In this document: piece by piece, positions 25,947-34,679 of the stretch
How positions within the stretch are numbered: position 1 is the first letter of the stretch
Layout of the letters: each line of letters starts with the position of its first letter
Assembly (NCBI RefSeq): GCF_902168175.1
Contig: NZ_CABHOU010000059.1
Span: 265,763-329,762, forward strand
Source of the DNA: an uncultured Chitinophaga sp.
Lineage (GTDB): Bacteria; Bacteroidota; Bacteroidia; Chitinophagales; Chitinophagaceae
Direction: 5' to 3'
Length of the DNA stretch: 64,000 nt
The notes under the pieces: generated by a model
What the model was told of the DNA's origin: nothing
Databases searched by the model: none
What the model saw: the letters and a program-made list of their open reading frames with translations, nothing else
Made by a program: the position numbers and the translations under genes

Positions 25947-27557
25947 TTATTGCCAATCGTCGTTCTGGCCAAGGTTTTTGTTTTGGTCGCGCTCAAAGGT
26001 AGGCACAGGCCAGAGGTAATGTTTAGGATCGATGAAACGCCTTGATTCTACGATAATATAGCCATTCGGATCTTTATTGAAAGCGCCGGAAGTAACTTTA
26101 ATACCGCGAACGGGCACGTTAAGCACCGTGGCTGCAATTTTCCAGCGACGGATATCGAAAGCACGCAGGCCTTCAAACGCCAGTTCGGCTCTTCTCTCGC
26201 GTTTCACGATGGTAAGCAACTGTGCCTGTGTGGCACCAGTTGGAAACTCTGTAGCCGCAGCATCGGTGAACTTGGCACGAACGCGTAACGCACGCACTGT
26301 TTTATCCCAAACAGCCTTATCCATTACTTCTGTTTTTGCCATGGCTTCTGCATACATCAGCAACACATCAGCATAACGGATAAGAGGCAGATTGAGTGTA
26401 GAAGCGAAGTTAGCGGCAGTTACTTCGCTGAACTTATAGAAGTAATAACCGGTAGGCGATGCGCCCTGGTCTTCTACTGTATTGGTGGCTGGATTAGAAC
26501 CTGGGAGCGTAAGAATGGTCTGCACTTTACCTTCCTGATCGCTGATGGTAGAACCATGGCGAAGGATGGTACCATCCAGGCGCGGGTCCCTGTTAGCATA
26601 AGGATTATTGGCATCGTAACCAGAACCGGCTTCACCAATGGCCCGGCCATTGGTCATGATATAATCATCCACCAAATCCTGTGTAGGCACCAGTGTGGCG
26701 CGCAACAGGGATAATGTTTGCGGAAGGAAGCTACGTTGTGTACCAAAAGTGCGGCCACCTCCATATTGCAGATCAAGTATCACTTCGTCATTAAACTCGG
26801 ACGATACTTTCGAAAGGTCTGCGTAGTTAGGAAGCAGGCTGTAAGTACCGTTCTCGGAGGAGTTCATCAGCAGTTCACATTCTTTCTTTACCTCGGGCCA
26901 TTCTTCTGTAAACAACCTTACTCTTGCCGTAAGCGCGATAGCTGCGCCACGGGTAATACGCCCTCTGTCTTTTTCTGCATATTGCTTGTTGGTAGGCAGG
27001 TCAGCACGGATCTCAGACAGCTCCTTCAATATAAACTGAAGGATGGTGGCTTTGGGAGTGCGGCTAATTGTTTTAGCTTCATCAATGGTGATAAGGTTGG
27101 TATAGAAAGGAACATCACCAAACCAGTTTACCAGTTCGAAGTAAGAGTAAGCGCGGATAAAGCGGGCTTCTGCAACAATACGTTTCTTCAACGTTTCATC
27201 CATGGCCGGTACCCTGTTAATGTTTTCGGTAACAATGTTACACTTGCGGATAGCGCGAAAACGGTACCCCCATTCATCATTCACACGGCCGTTAGCCTGA
27301 TCGTAACTACCACCTGCAATCAGCGACACACCGTTAAAACCGGTACCGTTTACAAATGCGTTATCGCTCAGTGCTTCGTTACCGAAAAAGTAAAAGTCGC
27401 TGGACATATTTTCGTAGCAGCTGGCCAGCGCGTCCAGTGCATCCTGGCTGTCACGCCAGTAAGCTTCGTCGGTGAACTCGCGTGTGTTCGGCTGATCGAG
27501 CTTGCGGCAACTGAACAACATCGCGGTGCAACTTATCATTAATAATAGTTTCTTCAT
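25947..27557 (-). CDS. SusD/RagB-family glycan-binding lipoprotein
   Basis: A 536-residue outer-membrane lipoprotein (MKKLLLMISCTAMLFSC, Cys17) that forms the lid of the SusC channel. Features of the family are seen in order: DSQDALDALASCYENM, EARFIRAYSYFELVNWFGDVPFYT near residue 130, TPKATILQFILKELSEIRADLP, LIRYADVLLMYAEAMAKT near 390 and RRAELAFEGLRAFDIRRWK near 455, ending YLWPVPTFERDQNKNLGQNDDW. It lies 15 bp after susC. By context it binds alpha-mannan oligosaccharides (inference). Confidence 0.95.
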   Translation of the reverse strand: MKKLLLMISCTAMLFSCRKLDQPNTREFTDEAYWRDSQDALDALASCYENMSSDFYFFGNEALSDNAFVNGTGFNGVSLIAGGSYDQANGRVNDEWGYRFRAIRKCNIVTENINRVPAMDETLKKRIVAEARFIRAYSYFELVNWFGDVPFYTNLITIDEAKTISRTPKATILQFILKELSEIRADLPTNKQYAEKDRGRITRGAAIALTARVRLFTEEWPEVKKECELLMNSSENGTYSLLPNYADLSKVSSEFNDEVILDLQYGGGRTFGTQRSFLPQTLSLLRATLVPTQDLVDDYIMTNGRAIGEAGSGYDANNPYANRDPRLDGTILRHGSTISDQEGKVQTILTLPGSNPATNTVEDQGASPTGYYFYKFSEVTAANFASTLNLPLIRYADVLLMYAEAMAKTEVMDKAVWDKTVRALRVRAKFTDAAATEFPTGATQAQLLTIVKRERRAELAFEGLRAFDIRRWKIAATVLNVPVRGIKVTSGAFNKDPNGYIIVESRRFIDPKHYLWPVPTFERDQNKNLGQNDDWQ

Positions 27558-27572
27558 AATAACTTTTGTTTA

Positions 27573-30500
27573 TCAGAATTTGATATCCAGTCCAAATGCG
27601 AACGTCGCGGCATTAGGATAGTTACGGCCTGCAATAGCGTTATAGTTCCTGAAGTCCAGCTTATCATCGAACTGCGTAAACTCAGGATCTACACCAATTT
27701 CGCGGAAGCGGCGGGGCATGAACGTAAGCAGGTTCTGGCTGGTGAAGTACACACGTGCGCTCTGCATTTTTACGGCCCCGGTTACCGATTTCGGAAGTGT
27801 ATAACCCAACTGCAGGTTCTTTAACCTCAGGTATTTGGTATCAAACATCCAATAGTCGGAGTAAGCAAAGTTGTTCGCATTCGCAGTACCAATGGTCAGG
27901 CGCGGATAAGAAGCACCGGGATTAGTAGGCGTCCAGCGGTCCAGGTGTTGCACCATGGCGTGGTCTTCGTTATTATGGAATGCTTCCACGATATCGCCGC
28001 GCAGGTATTGGGTACGTTTACCCACACCCTGCCAGAACATAGTGAAGTCGAAGTTGCTGTAACTTACGTTGTAAGTAAAACCGAATGTATAACGCGGGAA
28101 AGGATTACCGAACACAAAACGATCGTCTGCATCAATAGTTCCATCTTTATTCCTGTCGATATACCTCACGTCACCCGGCTGTACCTGCTGGTTAAACGCG
28201 AAAGGCACTTTAGGCGCACCCTTGATATCGTCCAGGTTCTGGTACAGGCCATCGGATTTGTAACCGAAGTAAGAAGCAATCGGGAAACCTTCGCGGATAA
28301 TATAAGTGAGATCGGAACCACGAATCGACTCCTGCCCAAACTTAATCACCCTGTTCAGGTTATCGCTCAGGTTAGCGCTGATGTTGTGATTGAACTTGCC
28401 GGTACGCGCACGGTAAGTAACCGCCAGTTCCCAACCTTTGTTTTCTACCTCACCTACGTTTTGGATAGATGAGCCGATACCCGCAGTACCAGGCACTACC
28501 TGCGCCAGGTAAATACCTGTAGTACGTTTATTGAAGAAGTCGTATGAAACAGTCAGCGCATTGTTGAACAGGTCTACATCCACTCCATAGTTGGCCATCG
28601 TTGAAATTTCCCACTCCAGCAGTTCGTTGAACGCGGTAAAATCAGCCCCGGCGTTACCGGTATTGTTAAACGGATACTTTGCTGCACTGAGGTTTACACG
28701 GGCGAGGTAGTTGAATCCACCGATATTGGAGTTACCCACCTGTCCCCAAGAATAACGGAGTTTCACATTACCGAACCTGTCTTTCACATCTTCCAGGAAA
28801 GCTTCGTCTGTTACACGCCAGCCGAGAGAAAAGGCCGGGAAGAACTGCCAGCGGTGACCGGGCGCCAGTTTAGAGGAGCCGTCGTAACGCCAGGTAAATT
28901 CCGCCAGGTATTTATCGTTGTATACATAGTTAACCCGGCCAAACAGCGAGTTAAGGGCATACAGCGCCGGGTTGGCAATGTCGTTGTACGTACCGATCTG
29001 GTCGTAGTTAAAGGTACCATCGGGGTTCGGAATATATCCGCCTCCAATAGCCCAGTCCGGGTCCAGGTTGGTAACACCCGCGCGGGAAGCACGCATGCCG
29101 TAAAACTCGTTGATTGCATCGCTACGCACACCAACCTGACCTTTTACGTAATGTTTACCAAAGGTATTTTCATACTCAGCGGTGGCATACACGTTGGTGG
29201 TAAGGTCTTTGTAAGAAGACGCTTCCGAGAAATTGTACATGGGCGGGTTAGCCGTTGTATAATATGGAGCGTATGAATACTTATTGGTACGGGCGTTATT
29301 CGTATTAATCGTATAATTGCCGGAAGCGTTCAGGTTAATTTTGAAGTGATTGACAGGAGAAATCACGATATCCAATCCACCCAGCAAATTATCTCTGTCA
29401 GTATTATTAAACCCACCATATTGCAGTTGCGCGAACACGTTGTTGCTGTTCAGGGCAGGCACCACATAGTTACCCAGCGAATCTTTAATCGCATAAATAC
29501 GCGGCGTACGCATGGCGTCGCGCATCAGGAAGCCGATATCGGCGCGTTGCCTGTTAAAATACGATTTGGTGTACGCCAGGTTCACACTGGCCTTTACCCA
29601 TTTGCTGATATCTACCGAAACGTTCGCGCGGGCGTTGTAACGTTTGTAGTTCAGGTCCTGGTTGTCCGACACATAGTCGTTAGCTAACATATTGCCCTGG
29701 TTAACATAACCCAGCGAAAGCAGGTAGCTGCTGCTTTTACCACCACCGGTAAGGTTGATGCTGTGGTTCTGCTGCGGCGTATACCTGCGGATCATTTCAC
29801 GCAGATAAGCAGGCTCCGAGCCACGTGTTTTCCAGTCGGCAATTTCCTGTGGCGCATACTGAGGTGTTTTGCCAGAGTTAACCAGCGCTTCGTTTTTCAG
29901 TGCCATATATTCCCAACCTTCTACCTGGCGGGGTAATGTTGTGGGCATTTGCCATCCGTACATGCCATTATAAGCTACTGCAGGCGGCTGATCCTGTTTA
30001 CCTCTTTTGGTAGTGATATAGATAACGCCGTTTGCTGCCTGAGAGCCGTATATCGCGGAAGAAGCCGCATCTTTCAATACAGAAATGCTTTCCACATCAT
30101 TTGGGTTCAGGTTTTGCAAACCATCGTTACCAGTCTGTACACCGTCGATAATAATCAGCGGCGCGTTGCCGGTAAGACTACCCACACCGCGAATGTTCAG
30201 CACCATCGGAGCCCCTGGCTCGGCTGTGGCCTGTTGCAGTGTAAGGTTTGGCGCATTACCCTGCAGCGCCTGGAACATATTGGTTACGGGCCTGTTCTCA
30301 ATATCTTTTGTGGATATGGTACTAATGGCTGCGGTCACCTGTTTCTTTTTCTGAGAACCATAAGCGGTGATAACCACCTCTCCCAGTTCTTTAGAATCGT
30401 TGCTCATTAATACCGTAAGTGTAGTACGGCCGTTAATGGCAATCTGACTGGCTGTAAAACCAACAGATGAGAACAGCAATGTGCCATTTACTTCGGTGTT

Positions 30501-31067
30501 AGGTATCTGAAGGGTGAAGTTGCCTTCTTCGTTGGTAACCGTACCAATGTTAGGCATACTTTGCAGGCGAACGTTTACTCCTGGAATGCCCTCACCGTTA
30601 TCACTCACCACCCGACCTTTAATGGTCACGTTCTCCTGCTGTGAATTTACGGCGGCGGACACGTTTCCCTGTTTCAGGATAATCTTGTCGCTGATGAGCT
30701 CATAGCGGATGTCCAGCGGAGATAAAACCATCTCCAGCACTTCCGCCAGCCTCTTGTCTTTAACGTTAAGGGAAATTTTTTGTACAGCACTGATATCGTC
30801 GTTCGAAAACACGAATACATAGGGTGCCTGTTGTTCAATTTTTTCAAGTACCTCGGCCAGCCGGGCGTTTTTTACCTGGAGGCTGATACGTTTTTCAAGT
30901 GGTTTACGGGAGTCGTTTCCTTGCTGATCAAATGCCGTATGGCGCAACGTGTTGGCGGCATAGGCATTTTGCGCTTTTAGATCTGCCATGCCAAATGTAA
31001 TCAGGCATGTCATAAACGCGGAACACAACAAACGGAAAAGCCCCTGATTGGGTAGCGGTCTTTTCAT
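27573..31067 (-). CDS. SusC/RagA-family TonB-dependent receptor with STN domain
   Basis: A 1164-residue outer-membrane transporter. After a signal peptide (about residues 1-33) comes an STN (secretin/TonB N-terminal) domain (about 55-125), a carboxypeptidase-like regulatory domain (VTIKGRVVSDNGEGIPGVNVRLQ, about 147-230), the plug (ITAYGSQKKKQVTAAISTIS ... VESISVLKDAASSAIYGSQAANGVIYITTKRG, about 233-355) and the beta-barrel ending TFAFGLDIKF. The STN domain marks a transducer-type receptor that signals through FecR to its ECF sigma factor, and both lie immediately upstream. It imports glycan fragments, by context mannan, driven by TonB. Confidence 0.96.
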   Translation of the reverse strand: MKRPLPNQGLFRLLCSAFMTCLITFGMADLKAQNAYAANTLRHTAFDQQGNDSRKPLEKRISLQVKNARLAEVLEKIEQQAPYVFVFSNDDISAVQKISLNVKDKRLAEVLEMVLSPLDIRYELISDKIILKQGNVSAAVNSQQENVTIKGRVVSDNGEGIPGVNVRLQSMPNIGTVTNEEGNFTLQIPNTEVNGTLLFSSVGFTASQIAINGRTTLTVLMSNDSKELGEVVITAYGSQKKKQVTAAISTISTKDIENRPVTNMFQALQGNAPNLTLQQATAEPGAPMVLNIRGVGSLTGNAPLIIIDGVQTGNDGLQNLNPNDVESISVLKDAASSAIYGSQAANGVIYITTKRGKQDQPPAVAYNGMYGWQMPTTLPRQVEGWEYMALKNEALVNSGKTPQYAPQEIADWKTRGSEPAYLREMIRRYTPQQNHSINLTGGGKSSSYLLSLGYVNQGNMLANDYVSDNQDLNYKRYNARANVSVDISKWVKASVNLAYTKSYFNRQRADIGFLMRDAMRTPRIYAIKDSLGNYVVPALNSNNVFAQLQYGGFNNTDRDNLLGGLDIVISPVNHFKINLNASGNYTINTNNARTNKYSYAPYYTTANPPMYNFSEASSYKDLTTNVYATAEYENTFGKHYVKGQVGVRSDAINEFYGMRASRAGVTNLDPDWAIGGGYIPNPDGTFNYDQIGTYNDIANPALYALNSLFGRVNYVYNDKYLAEFTWRYDGSSKLAPGHRWQFFPAFSLGWRVTDEAFLEDVKDRFGNVKLRYSWGQVGNSNIGGFNYLARVNLSAAKYPFNNTGNAGADFTAFNELLEWEISTMANYGVDVDLFNNALTVSYDFFNKRTTGIYLAQVVPGTAGIGSSIQNVGEVENKGWELAVTYRARTGKFNHNISANLSDNLNRVIKFGQESIRGSDLTYIIREGFPIASYFGYKSDGLYQNLDDIKGAPKVPFAFNQQVQPGDVRYIDRNKDGTIDADDRFVFGNPFPRYTFGFTYNVSYSNFDFTMFWQGVGKRTQYLRGDIVEAFHNNEDHAMVQHLDRWTPTNPGASYPRLTIGTANANNFAYSDYWMFDTKYLRLKNLQLGYTLPKSVTGAVKMQSARVYFTSQNLLTFMPRRFREIGVDPEFTQFDDKLDFRNYNAIAGRNYPNAATFAFGLDIKF

Positions 31068-31117
31068 AACGTTTAGCGAGTTGATTTTTTACGTTGACTT
31101 ATTTATTTGTGGTGGTG

Positions 31118-32140
31118 TTACTCATTGATGATGACCAGGCTGTCTGTAATCGTGTAATGGAACGCTTTTGACCGGGCCAGGTAATACATAATATCCTGTA
31201 AACTATTGTCCTTAAAGGAACCGGTGAGCCGGAACTGCTTAGGCCCATCCGATTGGAACTTTACCTTTTTACCGAATGTTCTTTCCAGTTCCAGGCAAAT
31301 GTCTTCCAGTGCTACATCCTTAAATACCAGGCGGCCTTCCGTCCAGGCTTTTTCATCTTCGGCAGATGTAGTTTCCTTGATTACGTCGCCGCTGTTGTGG
31401 CGGTAAGTCACTTTTTCGTCGGGTGTAATAAGAATGGTATCGGGCTGATTGTTTCCCACATAACGCGGTATGAAAGCTACCTTGCCGGTAGTTACAGAAG
31501 TTTGCACCGGTTCGTTCTCATAAGCACGCACGTTAAAAGAAGTACCTAATACCTTAACGGTACCCTGCGCCAGGTGTACGATAAATGGCCTGTCCGGATT
31601 GGCGGCCACATTAAAAAACGCTTCGCCGCTGAGGTATACCTCGCGACTGTTTTTACCAAATACCGGAGGATACTGCATTTTACTGTCGGCATTCAGCCAA
31701 ACCTTACTGCCATCGGCAAGTTCAATCACTGCCCGTGTAGCCTTGCCGTTCTGGCGCGATAACCACAACGCGGTGTCGGCCGGTGTTTTTAAAGCAGCGA
31801 GGTTGGCGGTACGACCGGTGGGCCAGAACATTACCGAAGCCACGACTATACCTGTTAAGGCGGCCGCTGCGGCCATCCACTTCCAACGGTTACTGTGTAC
31901 TTTAAGTGATTGTTCCTCCCTGCCATGCCTGATTTTACCCAGCGTACGCTCCAATGCCTGCTCAGTATTAGCAGCTGTTTGAGCAGCCGAAGAAGTAAAA
32001 TATTGTTGCATCAGATGGAACCTTGCCCTAAGGGGCTCATTATCCCGCAACAGCTCGTCCAGCTCGCGCAATTCCTCCGTGGTGGCTTCCGCCGCCAGTT
32101 TCCTGGCAACCAGAAAAATGAATTGTTCTTCGTTGATCAT
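31118..32140 (-). CDS. FecR-family anti-sigma factor
   Basis: A 340-residue inner-membrane regulator. The cytosolic N-terminal part (residues 1-85: EEQFIFLVARKLAAEATTEELRELDELLR) should hold the sigma factor. One transmembrane helix (WKWMAAAAALTGIVVASVMFW, about 88-108) is followed by the periplasmic FecR domain (VIELADGSKVWLNADSKMQYP ... REVYLSGEAFFNVAANPDRPFIVHLAQGTVKVLGTSFNVRAY) and a C-terminal DUF4974-like domain (LVFKDVALEDICLELERTFGKKV). The last domain contacts the STN domain of the SusC encoded 50 bp downstream. A motif pair upstream of its start matches that upstream of the sigma gene (see 32160-32197), suggesting that the sigma factor it controls also drives it. Confidence 0.94.
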   Translation of the reverse strand: MINEEQFIFLVARKLAAEATTEELRELDELLRDNEPLRARFHLMQQYFTSSAAQTAANTEQALERTLGKIRHGREEQSLKVHSNRWKWMAAAAALTGIVVASVMFWPTGRTANLAALKTPADTALWLSRQNGKATRAVIELADGSKVWLNADSKMQYPPVFGKNSREVYLSGEAFFNVAANPDRPFIVHLAQGTVKVLGTSFNVRAYENEPVQTSVTTGKVAFIPRYVGNNQPDTILITPDEKVTYRHNSGDVIKETTSAEDEKAWTEGRLVFKDVALEDICLELERTFGKKVKFQSDGPKQFRLTGSFKDNSLQDIMYYLARSKAFHYTITDSLVIINE

Positions 32141-32159
32141 ATGATTAGTAGAGCTGTTA

Positions 32160-32197
32160 TCCGATTAAGGACAGGCAAAAAGGAAAAACTACTTACA
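32160..32197 (-). promoter_or_regulatory. putative ECF-sigma promoter of fecR
   Basis: On the minus strand TGTAAGTA (32197-32190), 16 bp, TGTCCT (32073+100 region: 32173-32168), then ATCGGA (32165-32160), 20 bp before the fecR start. The same three boxes with the same 16-bp spacing lie upstream of the sigma gene at 32946-32984. Shared boxes at the two regulatory genes of one ECF system suggest recognition by that ECF sigma factor. This is inference from two sites only. Confidence 0.5.
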
Positions 32198-32267
32198 GGA
32201 ATGAAATATTTTTTTGTGGATGAGCAGGCCGGCCATAGCAAAGGCAGGTTCAGGCGGATGAAACACC

Positions 32268-32891
32268 TTACATCCAGGAAGACAAAAGAGAAATCAGTAC
32301 GAGTAACGGCGGTTTTATTTTACCCGGCCGTGAGGGTAATAACGGCGCCACTGCCTCGTTCAAACGACGGATGGCCCGAAACAACTGCGTTTCTACTGTA
32401 CGGGGCGAAATATTCAGGATAGCGGCAACGTCTTTATATTTAAACCCATCTTCCTTTATCAGCCTGAAAATCCTGCGACACTGCTCCGGCAAACGGTTGA
32501 TTTCCACATCCAGCTTTACCTGCATTTCTTTCCACTCCATTTCCTTCTCCGGATCGGCAGATGCGCTCAATTGCGATAAACCGGTATCCAAAGGGGTAAT
32601 GCGAAGCGATGAGTATTGCTGAAGATAGTTGAGAGAATGGTTTTTTACTGCTACGAAAAGATATACTTCCAGGTTGTCCACGTCCATCAGGCCGGCCCGG
32701 CGGTTCCAGATTTTTACAAATACGTCAGATACAATCTCTTCACCGGCCTCGTGCGATTGCACATACTGCACGGCAAAACGAAGCAGGCGATCATACAGCA
32801 GCCTGAACAAGCTGGAAAAGGCCTGCTCATCTCCATAACGCGCAATCTGCATTTGCAGTTCTCTTATATGATCCGTTTGGTTGGGACTCAT
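32268..32891 (-). CDS. ECF RNA polymerase sigma factor (sigma-70 family)
   Basis: A 207-residue extracytoplasmic-function sigma factor. Region 2 is seen in FSSLFRLLYDRLLRFAVQYVQSHEAGEEIVSDVFVKIWNRR (about 26-66), which recognises the -10 box. Region 4 is the helix-turn-helix LPEQCRRIFRLIKEDGFKYKDVAAILNISPRTVETQLFRAIRRL (about 135-178), which recognises the -35 box. The C-terminus carries a hydrophobic tail after region 4 (LLVLISLLSSWM). It is paired with the FecR encoded 127 bp downstream and with the STN-type SusC, so import of the cognate glycan should activate this alpha-mannan locus. Confidence 0.95.
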   Translation of the reverse strand: MSPNQTDHIRELQMQIARYGDEQAFSSLFRLLYDRLLRFAVQYVQSHEAGEEIVSDVFVKIWNRRAGLMDVDNLEVYLFVAVKNHSLNYLQQYSSLRITPLDTGLSQLSASADPEKEMEWKEMQVKLDVEINRLPEQCRRIFRLIKEDGFKYKDVAAILNISPRTVETQLFRAIRRLNEAVAPLLPSRPGKIKPPLLVLISLLSSWM

Positions 32892-32945
32892 TCCAGTATC
32901 ACTGTCTTCACGTGGTTTAAATAAGTAAAACGGTTTCTGGCCGTT

Positions 32946-32984
32946 TCCGATGATAGGACAACGAATTTGAAGAAATTACTTACA
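32946..32984 (-). promoter_or_regulatory. putative ECF-sigma promoter of the sigma gene
   Basis: On the minus strand TGTAAGTA (32984-32977), 16 bp, TGTCCT (32960-32955), then ATCGGA (32951-32946). Identical boxes with the same spacing precede fecR. The rest of the 319-bp gap 32892-33210 holds the promoter and operator of the divergent tetR gene and otherwise nothing I can recognise. Confidence 0.5.
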
Positions 32985-33185
32985 AACGGGAAAAGTTTTT
33001 TTTGAACGGCTAACGCTAAAACGCTCATTAGCATAGTCAAATGGAACTATAATTATTTAATTATCAATCTAAAACAAAATACAGAGAACCGCTATTTTGC
33101 TAAAAAACAACCTTTTCTCAAGCGAATTCTGCTTATTACTCCTTGGAAGGTCTAAAAGGCTCATGAAAAATAAATTTGGCAAATA

Positions 33186-33199
33186 AGACCAATCGGTCT
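33186..33199 (+). promoter_or_regulatory. TetR operator inside the tetR promoter
   Basis: AGACCAATCGGTCT is a 5-bp inverted repeat around AATC. It lies between a TTTG box (33175-33178) and a TAATTTTA box (33199-33206, near TAnnTTTG, 20-bp spacer), so binding would block RNA polymerase. Its exact reverse complement occurs at 33851-33864 before the dehydrogenase gene, which supports autoregulation. Confidence 0.75.
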
Positions 33200-33210
33200 A
33201 ATTTTACATC

Positions 33211-33798
33211 ATGAACAAAGCAGAACGTACCAAACAGTTTATCATTGAGAAGGCGGCGCCGATCTTCAACCGAAAAGGAATGGCGGGCACCTCTATCAGT
33301 GATATCATGGAGGCTACGCAAATGGCGAAGGGTGGTATTTATGGAAACTTTGAAAACAAAGAAGAAATATGTGCGCGCTCGCTGGACTACCTGCTGCAAC
33401 AATTAAATACCGCGATCGAAGTAAAACTGGCCGGACTTCCATCTTACAAAGCACAATTACTGGAATTACTGGAGTTCTATAAAAGCCAGCCCGGTAAAGA
33501 AGGCGCATCCGGTTGCCCAATGGTCAACTTTGGTGTGGAAGCCGATGACACTAACCCGGAAATCAAACAACAGATCGCGAAGGCTATTACCGCCACACAA
33601 AGCCGCATCGCGAAGATTATTAAAAAAGGCATTGAGGCCGGCGAATTTAAAAAGGGGTTTGATGCAGAAAGCTTCGCCATTAATGCCTTCAGTCTGATCG
33701 AAGGTGCTATGTGGGTCAGCAGGATGCAGAACAGCACCAGGGCTATTAAAACGGCCATCGATTCACTCAAAAAAGAAATAGATATCCAGTCGAAATAA
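33211..33798 (+). CDS. TetR/AcrR-family repressor
   Basis: A 195-residue DNA-binding regulator. The N-terminal HTH is canonical: RTKQFIIEKAAPIFNRKGMAGTSISDIMEATQMAKGGIYGNFENKEEICARSLDYLL (about residues 5-60). The C-terminal helical part (VNFGVEADDTNPEIKQQIAKAITATQSRIAKIIKKGIEAGEF) resembles the YdeS/TetR_C_6-type ligand domain with a GASGCPMVNFGVE loop. Three near-identical palindromes sit in its own promoter and before the next gene, an SDR dehydrogenase 81 bp downstream, making this a self-contained repressor/target pair. The ligand is unknown; many such pairs respond to reactive or lipophilic small molecules. Confidence 0.93.
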   Translation: MNKAERTKQFIIEKAAPIFNRKGMAGTSISDIMEATQMAKGGIYGNFENKEEICARSLDYLLQQLNTAIEVKLAGLPSYKAQLLELLEFYKSQPGKEGASGCPMVNFGVEADDTNPEIKQQIAKAITATQSRIAKIIKKGIEAGEFKKGFDAESFAINAFSLIEGAMWVSRMQNSTRAIKTAIDSLKKEIDIQSK

Positions 33799-33816
33799 TA
33801 TTTTTTTCACCAATAA

Positions 33817-33832
33817 TAGACCGTACGGTCTA
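33817..33832 (+). promoter_or_regulatory. TetR operator, perfect palindrome
   Basis: TAGACCGTACGGTCTA is a perfect 16-bp palindrome with the same AGACC/GGTCT arms as the other two sites. It overlaps the start of a TATATTTT box (33831-33838, near TAnnTTTG), the likely -7 element of the dehydrogenase gene. Confidence 0.75.
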
Positions 33833-33850
33833 TATTTTATCTCTAACAAA

Positions 33851-33864
33851 AGACCGATTGGTCT
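33851..33864 (+). promoter_or_regulatory. TetR operator, second site before the dehydrogenase gene
   Basis: AGACCGATTGGTCT is the exact reverse complement of the site at 33186-33199. Its centre is about 33 bp from the centre of the 33817-33832 site, close to three helical turns, which would allow two dimers on the same face. It ends 15 bp before the start codon. Confidence 0.75.
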
Positions 33865-33879
33865 TAAAATACAAACATC

Positions 33880-34629
33880 ATGAAAACAAGTAACAAACGA
33901 ATTCTCGTAACAGGTGGCGGAGCAGGTATTGGTTTCTCTATTGCCAAAGCATTTTCCGGTAACGGCAACCAGCTTATCATCACAGGTCGTACAGAAAGCA
34001 GGTTAAAAAGTGCGGTAGCACAGCTCGAAAATGCAACTTACATTGTAGCGGACGTAACCAGCGAAACCGATGTAAACAACCTGGTAAAGGAAGTAAAAGC
34101 TGGCGGCGGGTTGGATATACTGATCAATAATGCCGGTACCGGCGTGGCTTATAATCTGCTGAACGGGGAATCGGCAGTAAAGAACGGCCGTTATGAAATG
34201 GAAATTAATTATTTCGCCGTACTGAACCTCATCGACCAGTTTGTACCCACGCTGAAAGAAAGCAAAGAGGCGGCGATCATCAACGTACAATCAGTTGCCT
34301 CCTACGTACCAAGCGCCATACTTCCTACCTATGGTCCAACCAAAGCGGCATTACACAGCTATTCGCAATCACTGCGCATTACGCTGGAACAAACTGCGCC
34401 CAACATACAGGTATACGAGGTTTTCCCTCCGCTGGTAGATACCGAGCTGGTAAAAGATTTCAACGGGCCTAAGCTATCGCCGGATGTGGTAGCACAGGAC
34501 ATCGTTGATGCCTTGCAACAAAATAATTTCGAGATCCGCAATGGCGGTGCCGAACATGTGTACCAGTTGCATTTGCAATCGCCCAAAGAGGCTCTGGCCT
34601 TGATGAACACAATGGAAGCAACTGCATAA
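33880..34629 (+). CDS. short-chain dehydrogenase/reductase (SDR), TetR-regulated
   Basis: A 249-residue NAD(P)-dependent oxidoreductase. The cofactor loop is TGGGAGIG near residue 11, NNAG is at about 86, and the catalytic Ser and YxxxK are in INVQSVASYVPSAILPTYGPTKAAL. It resembles DltE/YjgI-like SDRs in its C-terminal region (VYEVFPPLVDTELVKDF). The substrate is unknown. Expression is very probably controlled by the TetR encoded just upstream through two operators. It converges with another SDR gene across the shared terminator at 34641-34673. Confidence 0.9.
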   Translation: MKTSNKRILVTGGGAGIGFSIAKAFSGNGNQLIITGRTESRLKSAVAQLENATYIVADVTSETDVNNLVKEVKAGGGLDILINNAGTGVAYNLLNGESAVKNGRYEMEINYFAVLNLIDQFVPTLKESKEAAIINVQSVASYVPSAILPTYGPTKAALHSYSQSLRITLEQTAPNIQVYEVFPPLVDTELVKDFNGPKLSPDVVAQDIVDALQQNNFEIRNGGAEHVYQLHLQSPKEALALMNTMEATA

Positions 34630-34640
34630 CCAACTATAAA

Positions 34641-34673
34641 AAAGGCGCCCTCGTTATAAGCGAGAGCGCCTTT
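34641..34673. terminator. bidirectional terminator between two SDR genes
   Basis: A 13-bp stem with one mismatch (AAAGGCGCCCTCG / CGAGAGCGCCTTT) around a short loop, flanked by A-rich and T-rich tracts. It lies between the two convergent stop codons. Confidence 0.85.
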
Positions 34674-34679
34674 ACTTTT

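Noticed and set aside
26718..27542. 274-codon plus-strand frame inside susD
   Set aside because: Antisense shadow of the SusD gene, whose motifs are unambiguous; other long antisense frames (for example 535-1347 and 3099-3677) were rejected for the same reason.
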